A stretch of DNA of 64,000 nucleotides from Ancylostoma caninum (lineage: Eukaryota; Nematoda; Chromadorea; Rhabditida; Ancylostomatidae), in the NCBI GenBank assembly GCA_037903475.1, contig JBAJFG010000019.1, positions 7,749,001 through 7,813,000 on the forward strand, in the 5' to 3' direction. Below the pieces are notes generated by a model. It did no database searches. It was not told the origin of the DNA and saw only the letters and a list, made by a program, of their open reading frames with translations. The stretch's first letter is position 1; each line of letters starts with the position of its first letter. A program made the translations under genes and the position numbers. Below, one piece after another: positions 1 to 10,299 of the stretch.

Positions 1-770
1 GCTGAACATGCTTTTAGTCAGTGATAATATTTCCAGTCGGAGTGAAAGGACAAACTGGATATAGGTAGAGTATTGTCTAACTCTTATCTGTATAAGTTTT
101 GGACAGAAAAATCCAAACCAATTTTGAAAAATTTGGCAACTCACAAAAATAAGTAAAACTTTCGCGGAAACCTAATGAGTGATTTCTCTATTCGGGGAAC
201 TTCCCTTTGCATACTCAGACGAAATAAATGTAGAACAACTTCTCAGATGTTCGAAGTATTCGAATGTTTGAAGTTCATGATCGAATATTCGCGAGATTGG
301 AGTATTCGAATTATTCGAACATGAAAAACCAACTCAGAATGTAGCATTACATTGCTTTCTCCTGCTGCTTTTACTCTAGGCCAGTGGACCCTGTACAGAG
401 AAGTGAGAGATCTAACGTCCCGTCTCGGTGCACATTAAGTTATCGATTGACATAGCTAGGTATCTTTCACCGATTTACCGTGGAATGATGTCTGAGAATG
501 ATTACCATTTCTTGCTTATTATTGTTGGTAAAGTGATATGCGTTACAATGAGTACATAAAAGAGGTTGGCGAGGAATGGTTAGGCACAAATGAGAAGGGT
601 GAACACAGGAGTGGTTGTGAAACTGAACAGAGAGCAAATATGCGCATTACTCATCTACTGCCGGGTGTCATTGTTAAATATTACCACTATTGGGATGCGA
701 TACCGCTCTCATTTGATGGAGAACTCGTCTTGTAGTGTTTCATCGATAATTGGCGCGGGCGCACTACAAC
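1..770. other. No gene seen; short ATTCGAA-rich cluster
   Basis: No coding region or RNA gene is recognisable here. Between about 243 and 322 the sequence is crowded with overlapping copies of the palindromic word TATTCGAATA and its variants. The same word clusters again at 1115-1235. Confidence 0.6.
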
Positions 771-774
771 AACA

Positions 775-1107
775 GTGCGCCCAACTCCACCACTTCCGGA
801 AGTCGGCGCACCTTTATCACACGATGGGACCCGTCTCCACGCCTCCCCCACTTTTGGCTGTCGGCACACTCTTATCAGAGCGGTGGATCAGTCTCCTCCA
901 CTTTTGGCCGCCGGCGCACTCTTATCGGAGCGGTGGATCCGGCTCCAGGCCTTCCCCCACTTCTGGGCGCCGGCGCATCCTGCAATCACCACACAATCAC
1001 GATCACTGACTAATCGTAGAATTTCGTAACGGTCTGACAAACATACATACTTACATACTGACACACATGTAAACAGACTAAGCCCTTTATTATAAGGCAT
1101 GATATTC
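775..1107 (-). repeat. Dispersed repeat family G with internal 50-60 bp minisatellite, copy 1
   Basis: The interval holds three to four tandem degenerate units of about 50-60 bp. Each contains CCACTTTTGGCCGCCGGCGC followed by a TTATCGGAGCGGTGGAT-like stretch. They are followed by a unique tail ending near CCCTTTATTATAAGGCATGAT. The whole block recurs in inverted orientation at 42767-43012: the tail words (TAATAA.GGGCTTAGTCTG, CAGACCGTTACGAAATTCTA) and the minisatellite units both match. The apparent open frames here are just the GC-rich repeat read in different phases. The class is unknown; it could be the end of a retroelement or a non-autonomous DNA element. Confidence 0.75.
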
Positions 1108-1109
1108 GG

Positions 1110-1235
1110 AGACGTTAAAATATTCGTTCATTCGAATATTCGAATATTCAGCTTTTCAAAATGTTCGTTCATTTGAATATTCGAATGTTCGGCCATGTCA
1201 AAATATTCGGATATTTGAATATTCGAAAAAAATTT
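1110..1235. repeat. Cluster of ATTCGAATATTCGAA-type palindromic words
   Basis: The block holds at least six overlapping copies of TTCGAATATTCGAA-like words, separated by 25-40 bp units containing CAAAATGTTCGTTCATTTG. It behaves like a degenerate minisatellite and resembles the cluster at 243-322. It lies directly beside repeat G copy 1. Confidence 0.6.
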
Positions 1236-1950
1236 CGAATGCAACACTCTACTGTGTATCCTTATTTGGAAGTTGGAAAGAAGTGTTTCCATTGAGATTA
1301 ATACTTTGCATCTAAGAATTTTGACACTACGAAACGCTCGTTGGATTCCTCAAAAGATTGAATAGCTGCACAGATCGCATTTCCACAGTCGGGAATGATC
1401 CTAATATCGATGCCTAAAAAATAAAATTTCTTCTTAGTTCTGAGGATCAATGTTCAGAGATAAATCAATTGCAGTACGTGATGGTTGATGAAATTTCGCC
1501 ACAGACATGCACGTGGTATGTTTTAAAATGTAATAAAATGAAAATGAACAAAGGATTAATGAAATTTTCATGACTAATGCGTGGAGTCCATTCACTGTCA
1601 CAGTCAAAATTAGTTCTTTTTCAGCAACATGCCTTTTTGACATGGCTTCAATGGCCGCCTTTCGCTTCGTTGCTGTGATGCCCTGTCTGAGCGTGCTGAG
1701 CTTCCATTTTGTGTCTCAACTACACTGAACGTCTGCTGAATTTTTGCTTTCATGCTGCTTTCTTCTGGACAGTCGACATTGTACTGACTTTTCTCTAGGG
1801 TGTCAAAGGTTTCCGCTTTGCATGGGTACATACTAGATAGCATAATCGAAGATGGGATGGAACGGTTGGAGCGTGAGTCCGTTACTCGCTGCAGAAATGG
1901 TTTTTGAGATTGGAGACCACAATTACTGATGTTTTGACTTGCTCTCTGCT
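1236..1950. other. No gene or repeat recognised
   Basis: I see no coding exon, RNA gene or recognisable element end in this stretch. Open frames are short and not protein-like. Confidence 0.5.
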
Positions 1951-1954
1951 CTGA

Positions 1955-2345
1955 TGTTTATTGGCGACACATTTGGCAAGAGAATGTGTTTGGCAATACA
2001 AAAGGCAAGAGAATCTGTTGGCAATATATTTGACTAGGTTTGCGTGGCGATACAAATAGCATGTTTTGTATAGGGCAATTTATACTGGATGCGTGCGACT
2101 GACGCGCGTGCGTCTATATGATGAAGAATAGGGCCCAGTCGCATAGTAGTCGCATCGCAGTCGCAGCTCAGACGCACGCGTTTAGACCTCGCGGCAGCCG
2201 CGCGTTCTTTTCATTGAGGATCTACATGCCGTGTTGACCGGTCTTCATGGAAAATCCCATGTAAATGGATGCGTGCGACTGATGCGCGACTGACGCACGC
2301 AGTTGGTATAAATTACCCTTATGGTGATACATTTTACGGGTGTTC
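1955..2345. repeat. Degenerate minisatellite (about 29 bp unit), interrupted by MITE F copy 1
   Basis: Units resemble TTTGGCAATACAAATGGCAA with a period of roughly 28-30 bp. The same unit builds the array at 2495-2700. MITE F copy 1 (2072-2319) interrupts the array. Removing it and one copy of its TAT duplication restores a run reading GTTTTGTATGGTGATACA, which matches intact neighbouring units such as GTTTTGTTTGGCCATACA. The array therefore pre-dates the MITE. Confidence 0.7.
2072..2319 (+). mobile_element. MITE family F, copy 1 (248 bp, 3-bp TSD)
   Basis: This non-autonomous DNA transposon has terminal inverted repeats AGGGCAATTTATAC at 2072-2085 and GTATAAATTACCCT at the right end. It is flanked by a TAT duplication (2069-2071 and 2320-2322). 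Subterminal regions are rich in GATGCGTGCGACTGA motifs, and the centre carries the marker GACCGGTCTTCATG. No open frame of any meaning lies inside. Three other copies occur at 43489, 51397 and 59039. A 3-bp duplication fits PIF/Harbinger or CACTA-type transposases. The duplicated triplets vary between copies, so I leave the superfamily open. Confidence 0.9.
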
Positions 2346-2402
2346 TGATAAGGCGTTCATTTCATTCTTAGTTGGAGGCTTAACCATCGCTGGTGTCGAT
2401 CT

Positions 2403-2465
2403 GGATCGCTCAGCTGGTAAGGCAGCGGACTCCTAAGATTGGTATCATGGCACGATTCCTGATGA
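2403..2465 (+). pseudogene. tRNA-like relic (A-box and B-box spacing)
   Basis: GATCGCTCAGCTGGTAAGGC resembles a tRNA D-arm/A-box. CACGATTCC, about 43 nt downstream, resembles a damaged T-arm/B-box, which is the correct tRNA spacing. A CTCCTAA heptamer sits where an anticodon loop would be. The acceptor and anticodon stems do not pair, so this is at best a tRNA pseudogene or a tRNA-derived SINE head. Confidence 0.3.
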
Positions 2466-2494
2466 TATCGAAATTTTTGCGCGGTTGATAATCC

Positions 2495-2705
2495 TTTTGC
2501 TTGACAATTGGCAACGTTTGTTTGGCGATACAAATGGCAAGCTTTGCGTTGCGATGCATTTGACGAGTTTTGTTTGGCCATACATTTTGCAGGACTTCTT
2601 GTTTGGCAATACATTTGACGGGCTTCGTTTGCCTAGGTAGTTGGCAAGCTCGTCTGCGAGACTGCCAAACGAACCTCGCCAAATGTATCGCCAATGAACA
2701 TCAGA
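2495..2705. repeat. Minisatellite of about 29 bp units with an inverted end
   Basis: About five degenerate units start with GTTTGGC.ATACA and end in GACGAGTT or GCAAGCTT-like words (roughly 2515-2655). The last part (about 2655-2700, GCCAAACGAACCTCGCCAAA) is the same unit in inverted orientation, so the block can fold back. The array at 1955-2345 has the same unit. Confidence 0.7.
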
Positions 2706-3262
2706 GTGCTTCTTTGCCTCACCCTTAACCCCTTCTTCGCTATGGATCGCTGCACTTTTGCCACTTTCGCCACGGAGTGCACGACCTGTTAAGCACGTTC
2801 TTTTCATATTCATGTTCCTGCCAGACGTCTATAACTAGCAAATTCATCTCTAATAACGTATAATATACAGCGCCGGTCTAAATCCTCGTCTTTTAAACCA
2901 ACAAGAGCCGCATACACTGTGATCGCATCACGAATATTAAGCGAACACAAGAGTCATGACGTACTAGACATTCGCGCAGCTCTATTTCTGTAAAGCCCTA
3001 TAACTCACACAATTCAAGTAGAGCTGTAATTCTGACAGCAGTCTGGGTGTAATTCCGATTATGAGTATCTGAGTTTGTCTTGTGCAGGCAACAGACGTGC
3101 CACAACTAGGACGACATTCCCTTGCACAGCCTTACCTCCCCTTCCATGGTACGGCAAATGTGCTGACATGTCAAGACTCGAACCTTTCAGTGACTCAAAC
3201 CGCGTGGGGGAGTTTATTCTATTGGGTTGAGGAATTATAAATGACCGCTGTCTTCGTGATCA
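2706..3262. other. No gene or element recognised
   Basis: The interval is unique-looking sequence between the minisatellite and the Tc1-like element. I see no exon or RNA signature. Confidence 0.5.
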
Positions 3263-3264
3263 TA

Positions 3265-4564
3265 CAGTGCGTTTCATAAATATGTACTCACCCCAAAATT
3301 TATAAGTTCCGCTATATTGCGCTGAGTACCCGCAACCAAGCCCAATGGAACTGGCGTGTCAGAAAACCCCTTTTCCGAGAAATTCATAATACGACCTCTT
3401 AATCCTGGTCCACCGGCTCGAATTTTCGACATCAGTCCGATATCAGACCGTTTCATATATACGTTCACAGTGGAAAGAACCAAAGGCTTTTCTAGGATAA
3501 CTGTGTCCCAAGAGTTTGTAAGAATTTCTTTATTACATATTGGCTCGAAAATTCTTCTTCACATACCATCCACAAGGTTCTCGATGCTACCATCGTCCAG
3601 CAGCTGCTGCAACGGTCTCCAACTCCACCCCAAAATTGTGGTGCAGCGCACTAGCGTATACACGTCGCAACTCAGGCACAGTTAGGTCTTCCTGCCAGGA
3701 AGTGTGACTTCGAAACTTTTCACCACTCAAAAATGGCAGAGCGTGCAGATCAAATGCATGAAGACGTTCTTGTGCATATATGCGTCAGAAATTGATAGTC
3801 AGCTGCAGCTTTCTAGAATGGAGAACCCCAGCAGACGTCAGCGAACTTTCCAGTCCAAAGTTTGGGTGGTGGCATAGGAGTGCCCATTTTCAAAACTAGC
3901 TCCTGTAACGGCGTACATTATCCAAGCCGTCTAACTTCTTCTGTGCAAGAATATCATTATCGACTGATCCGTACTAAAATTAGCATATGCACAGGTAAGA
4001 CGGGCCACCTTGTGTCTGTCTGTGAAGATTGAGAATTTGGCCAAGTCTCACCTCCCAAACGATGCCAATTGGAAAATTGACTTTCAATCCTGGCTGCACA
4101 ACATATGGGGATGTGCTGAAGACCCATTCTGGTCGTATGTAGAAAATCTGCTGAAAAATAGGTCAAGGCTCCGTGGCAAGAATGTCGGAGATGTTGGCTG
4201 CAGCGTGATTTGACAACCAGGTGACTGCAGGGGCTTAGCTTCAGCCTATCTCCTCAGACAAGGAAAGTGGGGCTCGTAACATAATACTGATGTAATTTTT
4301 CCACACATACCTTCGTTTTTGTAGTTCAGAGTGGGCATTTCAACTAATTTTAGGTTGTTCTTACTGCCTACACATTTATGAAACGGTCCGATATCGAAAG
4401 TTGGAGCCAGTGGACCAGACTCTAGAGGTGGTGACATGACAATTGGAGACAAGGGGTTTACCGAAATGTCAGTTCCACTTGGCTGGGTGATGGGTTTCAA
4501 AAATCAGCGCAACATAGCGGAACTTATAAATTTTGGGGTGCCTACATATTTATGAAACGCACTG
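3265..4564 (-). mobile_element. Tc1-like element with about 200-bp inverted repeats, decayed
   Basis: Both ends begin CAGTGCGTTTCATAAA and match almost perfectly for about 65 bp. Weaker matching continues to about 3466 on the left and from about 4369 on the right, giving roughly 200-bp inverted repeats like those of Tc3-type elements. The left end is preceded by TA (3263-3264), the expected Tc1/mariner target. The right flank reads TC, so the duplication is no longer intact. A CAGTG terminus, TA target and total length of 1.3 kb all suit a Tc1/Tc3-type element. The interior has many stops and only a transposase relic, annotated separately. Confidence 0.75.
3520..3720 (-). pseudogene. Tc1/Tc3-type transposase C-terminal remnant
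   Basis: Read on the minus strand, one phase gives a stop-free stretch including LTVPELRRVYASALHHNF (about 3625-3690). A second phase (about 3530-3605) gives SIENLVDGM, a stop, then RRIFEPICNK. That pattern resembles the end of Tc1/Tc3 transposases, where a short helix is followed by a ..SM..R.FEVI..KG motif. An AATAAA-like run follows. Frameshifts and a stop show it is dead. The family call rests on motif resemblance only. Confidence 0.45.
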
Positions 4565-6745
4565 TCGACCGTATTAAAAGTTTAAGGTGTGAGTATAATC
4601 ATTCTGAAGAGCATTTCATAGCACTTCTGCAGGATCGTAATTTGCTCAGTTACCTCCAACTTCCGATTTTTGAAAAAAAAATGTACGGTCACAGATCAAA
4701 ATTGTGAAATTTTCTCCTCTGCATGTTTTACAACCAGGGACAAGGGATTTCGGCGTGCACCAAACTCCGTGTAATGCCCTCAGAGAGAATTTGCTCTGCC
4801 ACTCGGTCACGTCCGTGCAAAATTTGACCCTCCGAAAATTCCCTCGAACTTGGATAACTAAACCGACTTTGAGGGTACCAATCTTTCTACTGCACCCATT
4901 TCTAAATTTGAATTAGTAGGCCTTTCAAGTCACCGCGTCACAGCCAAGGTTTGACACTACCAGAATATTGTTTACTTCCATGGGCTAATCATTAATTAGA
5001 GGAGAACTTGTTCAATGAGGCGAAGCCAAAACTCGGATGGGTCACAATTTTGACCCATAACGAATCGGACCTTGAAGGAGAGCATTGCTTGTTTGTATGG
5101 AAGAAGGCGGAGAGTCACTGATTATGAAAAACGGTTCCATCTTAGTTGGGCTGTTGATCCTTTGTTTTGACAACAAATTTTATTTGCTCCTCAAACGGAC
5201 GCTCATAATTCATCACCCTAATATTTTACCTGGAGGGACTAAGCTTAGTTTCCGAGCTAAGGTGGTACAAACACTATGACTATATATGAATGCTATTTCC
5301 TAATTAAAAACTTAGAAGCAACACACACATAGAAATACAATAGAAATAGAGATACTTTTACTCTTCATTCCGCGCACAGGAACAGAAAACTTAATGACAA
5401 GAGGAAAAAACCGAAATCTTCTGAAAAAAAAATTGGCGTCTTCTAAATCGCACCGTTTCTGTTGCGGTTGGCTTCGTCCTCTGCGCAGACGACACGACAT
5501 GGCTTCTCATAATACAATTGGCAGCACACCTGACTTCCATCTGAAAGAGAGAGGTTGGAGTCAGAACCAACGCAACTCTTCGGGGATTGGGCTCCACAAA
5601 TATCTGAGTACTTGCGCAGAAATCCGAATCGTAATCGAGAACTCAGATCTCTTGCGCGAACATAGCTGCTTTGCAAGCCCCATATGGTCTGTTCCAAGGG
5701 GGAAGTAGTTAGGGAAACGCCGCAGAGAAGAAAAGGACGGGAAAGTGCGCAGAGATTGGAGAGGGTGCGGAGAAAAACAGACATGTGCGGCACCACAAAA
5801 TTCAGCAAAATCTCAAACACCAAGATCTGACCGTATGCTGCCTTCAACAGATATGCAGGTGTCTCATACAGGCAATAGGCGAAGGGACCTGTTTTTATAC
5901 TTTTTCACTGGGTATTTTGAGCTGGTTTGAGTGGACTTCTAGCAAAGCAAATGAAAACGAAGCAAATATGAGGAAACCTGCCAAAAATGAAGCCATTAGG
6001 AGAAATCACACTAAAATAGCTGGCCTTTCATGTAGAAAGGAAAAATTTATTACACATGGGATCACGTGTCTGAGCATTAGAACAAAGGATTCATGCTCCC
6101 GATCCCGAGCATGTCCCACGTAGCAGTGCACCCAAAATCTGCTCTCCGTGAATGTGCTAAAATGAACTATGCTAAAAGGACTTGATCTACTTTTGTTTAT
6201 TTATTCATTTGTTATTCATTAATTTCTTGATCATTTCGTTTATTAGTTATTTCTTCATTAATACACCAGTAAGGTGCGCAAACAAACAACCACCACATGA
6301 ATAGGCCAGTGTTCAGCGAACAACAACAAAGGGCGGACCATGGATACGGTAACAAGGGAAAGTATTCACCGAAATAGAATTTGTTTAATTTGGAACATAG
6401 CTGTAAGACTTATGTTTAATGGGCCACATTTAACATAATGCAACACTTCACTTCAGGATATCCCCCACCAGCTCCGTTGGAGACCTCGAGATGCTGAATG
6501 AAGCCGCTAACCGCAATTTGATTCGGAATTCAAGTAATCCAATTTCCTGAGTGTATTTCCATCCTATCCGAATTCTGGAGCGATTCCGAATAAGCTAGCT
6601 TTCGGTTATCACCACAGTCCACTAACCCTACTGATAGAAGTGTGAACGTTCGACCTTCTTTGAATCTCGGCATAGTGAATACAGTTTTGTTGAGATTATA
6701 ACTTGTGGACTGATTGGGCGTTTGGGAGGTTATGTTACATTTGGT
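4565..6745. other. No gene recognised; AT-rich TTTATT patch near 6180-6270
   Basis: No recognisable exon, RNA gene or element end. The longest minus-strand frame (about 5443-5847) overlaps an equally open plus-strand frame and matches no family I know. The stretch from 6179 to 6270 is a low-complexity TTATT/CATT-rich patch. Confidence 0.5.
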
Positions 6746-6752
6746 TTTGACT

Positions 6753-6797
6753 TTCCAGGCTCTGACGAAGGCGACGACGCCGAAACGTTAGCCGGAA
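6753..6797 (+). ncRNA. Hammerhead-like self-cleaving ribozyme motif
   Basis: The core CTGACGA (6762-6768) is followed by stem II GGCG/CGCC (6770-6773 with 6778-6781, loop ACGA), then GAAA (6782-6785). Next comes the self-complementary ACGT (6785-6788), which could form stem III between two molecules. The predicted cut lies after T6789. The 3' strand AGCCGGAA (6790-6797) pairs with upstream TTCCaGGCT (6753-6761), giving an 8-bp stem I with one bulged A. One extra A (6769) sits between the core and stem II. Minimal type I hammerheads of this kind are known in Penelope-like retroelements. Activity is inferred, not shown. Confidence 0.55.
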
Positions 6798-6802
6798 TAA
6801 AG

Positions 6803-8320
6803 ACTGTGAAAATCTCGGTTCTGCTGCTCAAGTTATTCAACAAAACCTACTGATAGAGACCAAAGCAACTGGGTGGCCACTCGATAGAACCAATATGAAT
6901 TGAAAATTTTTTGGCAGAGCCCTGAACCAAATGTGACCTGTGGGCTAGAGCACTGCAGCGGAAAAACGTTGCGGAAGGACATCCTGGCTGAATTTAACTA
7001 AAAAAGTCTTCAGAGCGAAAACGAGCATTGTCACCGTATTTTTGGCCCACACTTAGCAAGAACAGCATAATAAAAAAAAGGCACATTAGCAGTGAGACCA
7101 AGAAAAAGGAACGTTGAACTGTACTTGAAATTGCTCCTCTTCAAGAAGTTTATGCGAAAATTCCGCTAAATCCGCAAGGTTTTCGCATTATACAGTTGCG
7201 ACAGTCATAAAAAATGAGGGACTGCAGGTGAAAAAGGCGCTCTTGGATGTTCCCCTATCCGCTCAGTGACAACCCTCGAGTACAGTTGGTGTGAATCTGT
7301 CGACGCGCTAAACAATACGTCAGTAGAACTTTCTGAATAGAAGGTGCAAATTGGACGAGATATTACATTTGGTGGTATTGTCATAAAACTGTTCAATTCT
7401 CGTTCATGCATTTGAGCAGCAGGTGAACCATGTACAGCTCCCCTCGTGATTCCGAAAATATCAAAACAGAACAATACAATGTAGCTTTATGTGCCAGAAG
7501 GTAATATTTAAATGCTCAGTGATTGTTGCATTGGAAATTCCGAACATAATGGGACTTTCACAGGAAAGACTAATATGACGATTATTGAAATGGAGCAATT
7601 TGATTTTAATGCTCTGTTTATAATTTGGTCGCATGGCAAAGATTCTCACCAGTTTTTAATTGAGGAGCTACAGAAAAGCTAAACTGATTGCCTGAAATGC
7701 ATATGTATCTGGTAGCAGCTCCAAGACATATTTTTCCGGTCTTGTACGTTTCTCTGTAGATATATTCCCCTATTTTCTAATACATCAGTCCTGCCAAAGA
7801 GCCAAGCAAATAGCTGGACCAATAGTGGCCGGTAAGTCGTGGAAGCAACTTATTGTTCTGTATATCCTTGCACTCGACCTTGAGGATCTTTAAGCTCATT
7901 CCAATAACAGTAGGAAAAGTTCGCCATCTAAGCGAAAATTGCGACAAAGCGACAGAAAATAAAGTTGTTGCATGGAATTCACGATGAACTCATACCTTGA
8001 GAGTTTGAGGGCTGTGATCTAAGGCAAAGGAAGGGTTATGGGAAGAAAATCATTCTTTTTGTGTCCTTAATTGGTAGTGATTCATCCCTGAAGAAGCGTT
8101 TGGAAGATGTGCTCTCATACGACTTCTGTTCGTTTTTTATTATAAGACAGTAAGTATGCATCATCCTGTACGAAGGTGCATGGCCGATCAACTCCCGGGT
8201 GACCTGAAAGTCCTTGATCGGAGTTAGGTGCTGCGATAAATTTATATTAGAACCGATGATGTTCAAATTGAGGGAGCGATTTCTCAGGACCGCTGCCAAC
8301 GAAATCGCATTATTTAGATC
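6803..8320. other. No gene or element recognised
   Basis: No convincing exon, RNA or repeat was identified here. Any retroelement once attached to the ribozyme motif is not recognisable in this stretch. Confidence 0.5.
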
Positions 8321-8324
8321 TTAA

Positions 8325-8926
8325 TGTCAGCGTCCCACCTCAAGATCGTTTTCGAGATTCGAACGTGAAAAGGATCTGCAGGAGCTGATGATCACAACGG
8401 TATACGTGATCCATGCAAGGCTGCAGAAAAACCCCGTTTCCGAGCCCCAACTTTTAAGGGGCCCGGGGCGGAGCTAAGAAACTTTCCGAATAATTCACTC
8501 CAGGAAGCGCACCGTGTTCCTCGTCAGAGTTCCTCATCAATTCCCTAACGGAATAGAAGCTGTGCTCCATTTGCGGATGGCGAGAGAGTACCTTGGGTGG
8601 GAGCCAAGGCGAAATTGCACGGTTTCCTTACCGTGAACTTCTTTGCTAGACGTGCAGGGTAGAAAGTTTCTATTTCGTTGGAGAGTTGATGGAAGCTCTG
8701 ACGAGGAACACGTATCTCCTCAGGAGGTGCGCTTCCTGGAGTGAATTATCCGGAAAGCTTCTTAGCTCCGCCCCCGGCTCCGCCCAAAGGCTCCTCAAAA
8801 ATTGGGGCGGAAATGGGGTTTTTCTGCAGTCTTGCATGGAATCACGTACACCGTTGTGATCACCAGCTCATGGAGATTCTTTTCATGTTTAAATCTCAAA
8901 AACTATCTCGAGGTGGGTCGCTGCCT
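8325..8926. mobile_element. Fold-back MITE family E, TTAA-flanked, copy 1 (602 bp)
   Basis: Two arms of about 260-290 bp are inverted copies of one another, starting TGTCAGCGTCCCACCTC on the left and ending GAGGTGGGTCGCTGCCT on the right. Both ends abut TTAA (8321-8324 and 8927-8930), the target duplication of piggyBac-type transposons. Arm landmarks include GGCGGAGCTAAGAA, ATAATTCACTCCAGGAAGCG and a GATCACAACGGT word. All open frames across it are repeat sequence. A diverged copy lies at 60955-61423, and a relative with similar ends at 31023-31429. Confidence 0.85.
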
Positions 8927-8930
8927 TTAA

Positions 8931-9690
8931 AAGCCTTCTTCTTATTGGTGCAGCAGGAGCGAAAACTTTCCAAAGCGGAACTGCGGTGAACATCATCATC
9001 AGCACCCCATCTGAACTTGCCTCCTATGCTTCGTTCAAAAGAAGTCCGCAGGAAGCCAACCGTGACATAAACCTCAGCAGCACATTCTCTTCCAGAAACA
9101 CCGAACTGCATGGTCAAGGGGATTAAACATAGGTTGCGAGAAAGCTGAAGGGTGAGGTGGGCGCTTCGAAGACAGTTGTGAAGTGCGCAACGAATGTCTT
9201 TCCTAGTGGGACACTTATCACAGGATAGGATGAACTAGGATACATAATCTGGGATAACAGTTTTGGGAACATTGGCATCTAATCTCCTACAGCCGTCATG
9301 ACATTTGAACCACCCAGCACTTCACTCCTATTTGATAAACGCGGCCGACGGGCTCATAGAGAACATCAAAAAAGATGAAGGATAAGTGCCATTTTCTCAA
9401 GATTACTCTTCTCTTTATCATAATCTGTCTGCCATTGTGATCACTGTCAGAAATTCTATACATTTTGTTTCCTAATGTCACAGGACATTTATGCTGCAGT
9501 TGGTTAATTTTTTTCTCTAACAGACCTTCTCATAGAGAACATAAAAAAAGTTTGGTAAAATGGAATGATCACGTGCTCATTTCCATCGGCAATTCCTCTC
9601 GGAGATGTTTTCGGCTTGCTATACCAGCAGAAAAACGACTTTGGAGATTGAATAAGAATCATCTTACCGTTAGCACTGTTGGTAAATCAT
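8931..9690. other. No gene recognised
   Basis: Unique-looking sequence. CTCATAGAGAACAT occurs at about 9352 and again, slightly changed, at about 9530. This is too short to classify. Confidence 0.45.
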
Positions 9691-9699
9691 GATCCTAGC

Positions 9700-10260
9700 T
9701 TGGTCATGGTGTCCTAATGGAATCACACTCCCATATAAACTTTCCCGCTGAACTTGAACACCGGCTAAAGGCTTCAGGGTCACCTTGTAAGTAATTTCAG
9801 TACGTCTCAGGTGATATGACTCGTTGGATGTAAGTCTGGTCTTCATCACAAGGCTCATTTAGCAGGTTCATATCACCACAAGGAAACTTCTCAACAAAAC
9901 TATGTTTAGTGCTCGTGCTGTTTCACCTATCTAATAGTTGCCACAGCCCTAGCATGACATCTGATAGATGACTCCTGAGATCATGCAGTCTCTCTCTCCC
10001 ACAGGGACAGATGATACAGTTGGGTGTGGTGCAGAGGCGATCATATAGACGATTCCTCACTGGCGGACACTTCAGATTATTGGAGGGCACATCCACTACA
10101 TAGGTTCATATGATCGCTCAAACCTGATTTCCTCAAGCAGGCCCGTATATATCTGCTAACTTTGTCCGAGATGAGTGGGATGCCCACGAGGACTTGTTCT
10201 TCGATCTAATAGCGTGCTACTGTTTCTGAGAGGTCGTCATAGGACGCTTACGGCTCATAG
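9700..10260 (-). pseudogene. Penelope-like element GIY-YIG endonuclease, broken
   Basis: Read on the minus strand from about 10200 downwards, the phases give in order: IPLISDKVSRYIRACLRKSG; then, after a frameshift, RNRLYDRLCTTPNCIICPCG; then, after another shift, CMISGVIYQMSC, a stop, CGNY, a stop and IGETARAL. This is the linker, Cys-rich segment and GIY-YIG motif (GVIY...YIGET) found at the C-terminus of Penelope-like retroelements. A further stretch (about 9730-9800) resembles the end of that domain. At least two frameshifts and two stops show it is dead. The reverse transcriptase that should precede it (higher coordinates) is not clear. Confidence 0.75.
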
Positions 10261-10299
10261 AGAAACTCGTGCCTTCGTAGCCGCTAGAGACAGCTGTGG

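Noticed and set aside
3957..4213. Opposite-strand frames inside the Tc1-like element as transposase core
   Set aside because: Neither shows the spaced catalytic D, D and D/E motifs or the PDLNPIEN-type wording expected of a Tc1 core.
6753..10260. One Penelope-like element linking the ribozyme motif and the endonuclease
   Set aside because: They are on opposite strands and 3 kb apart with nothing recognisable between them.
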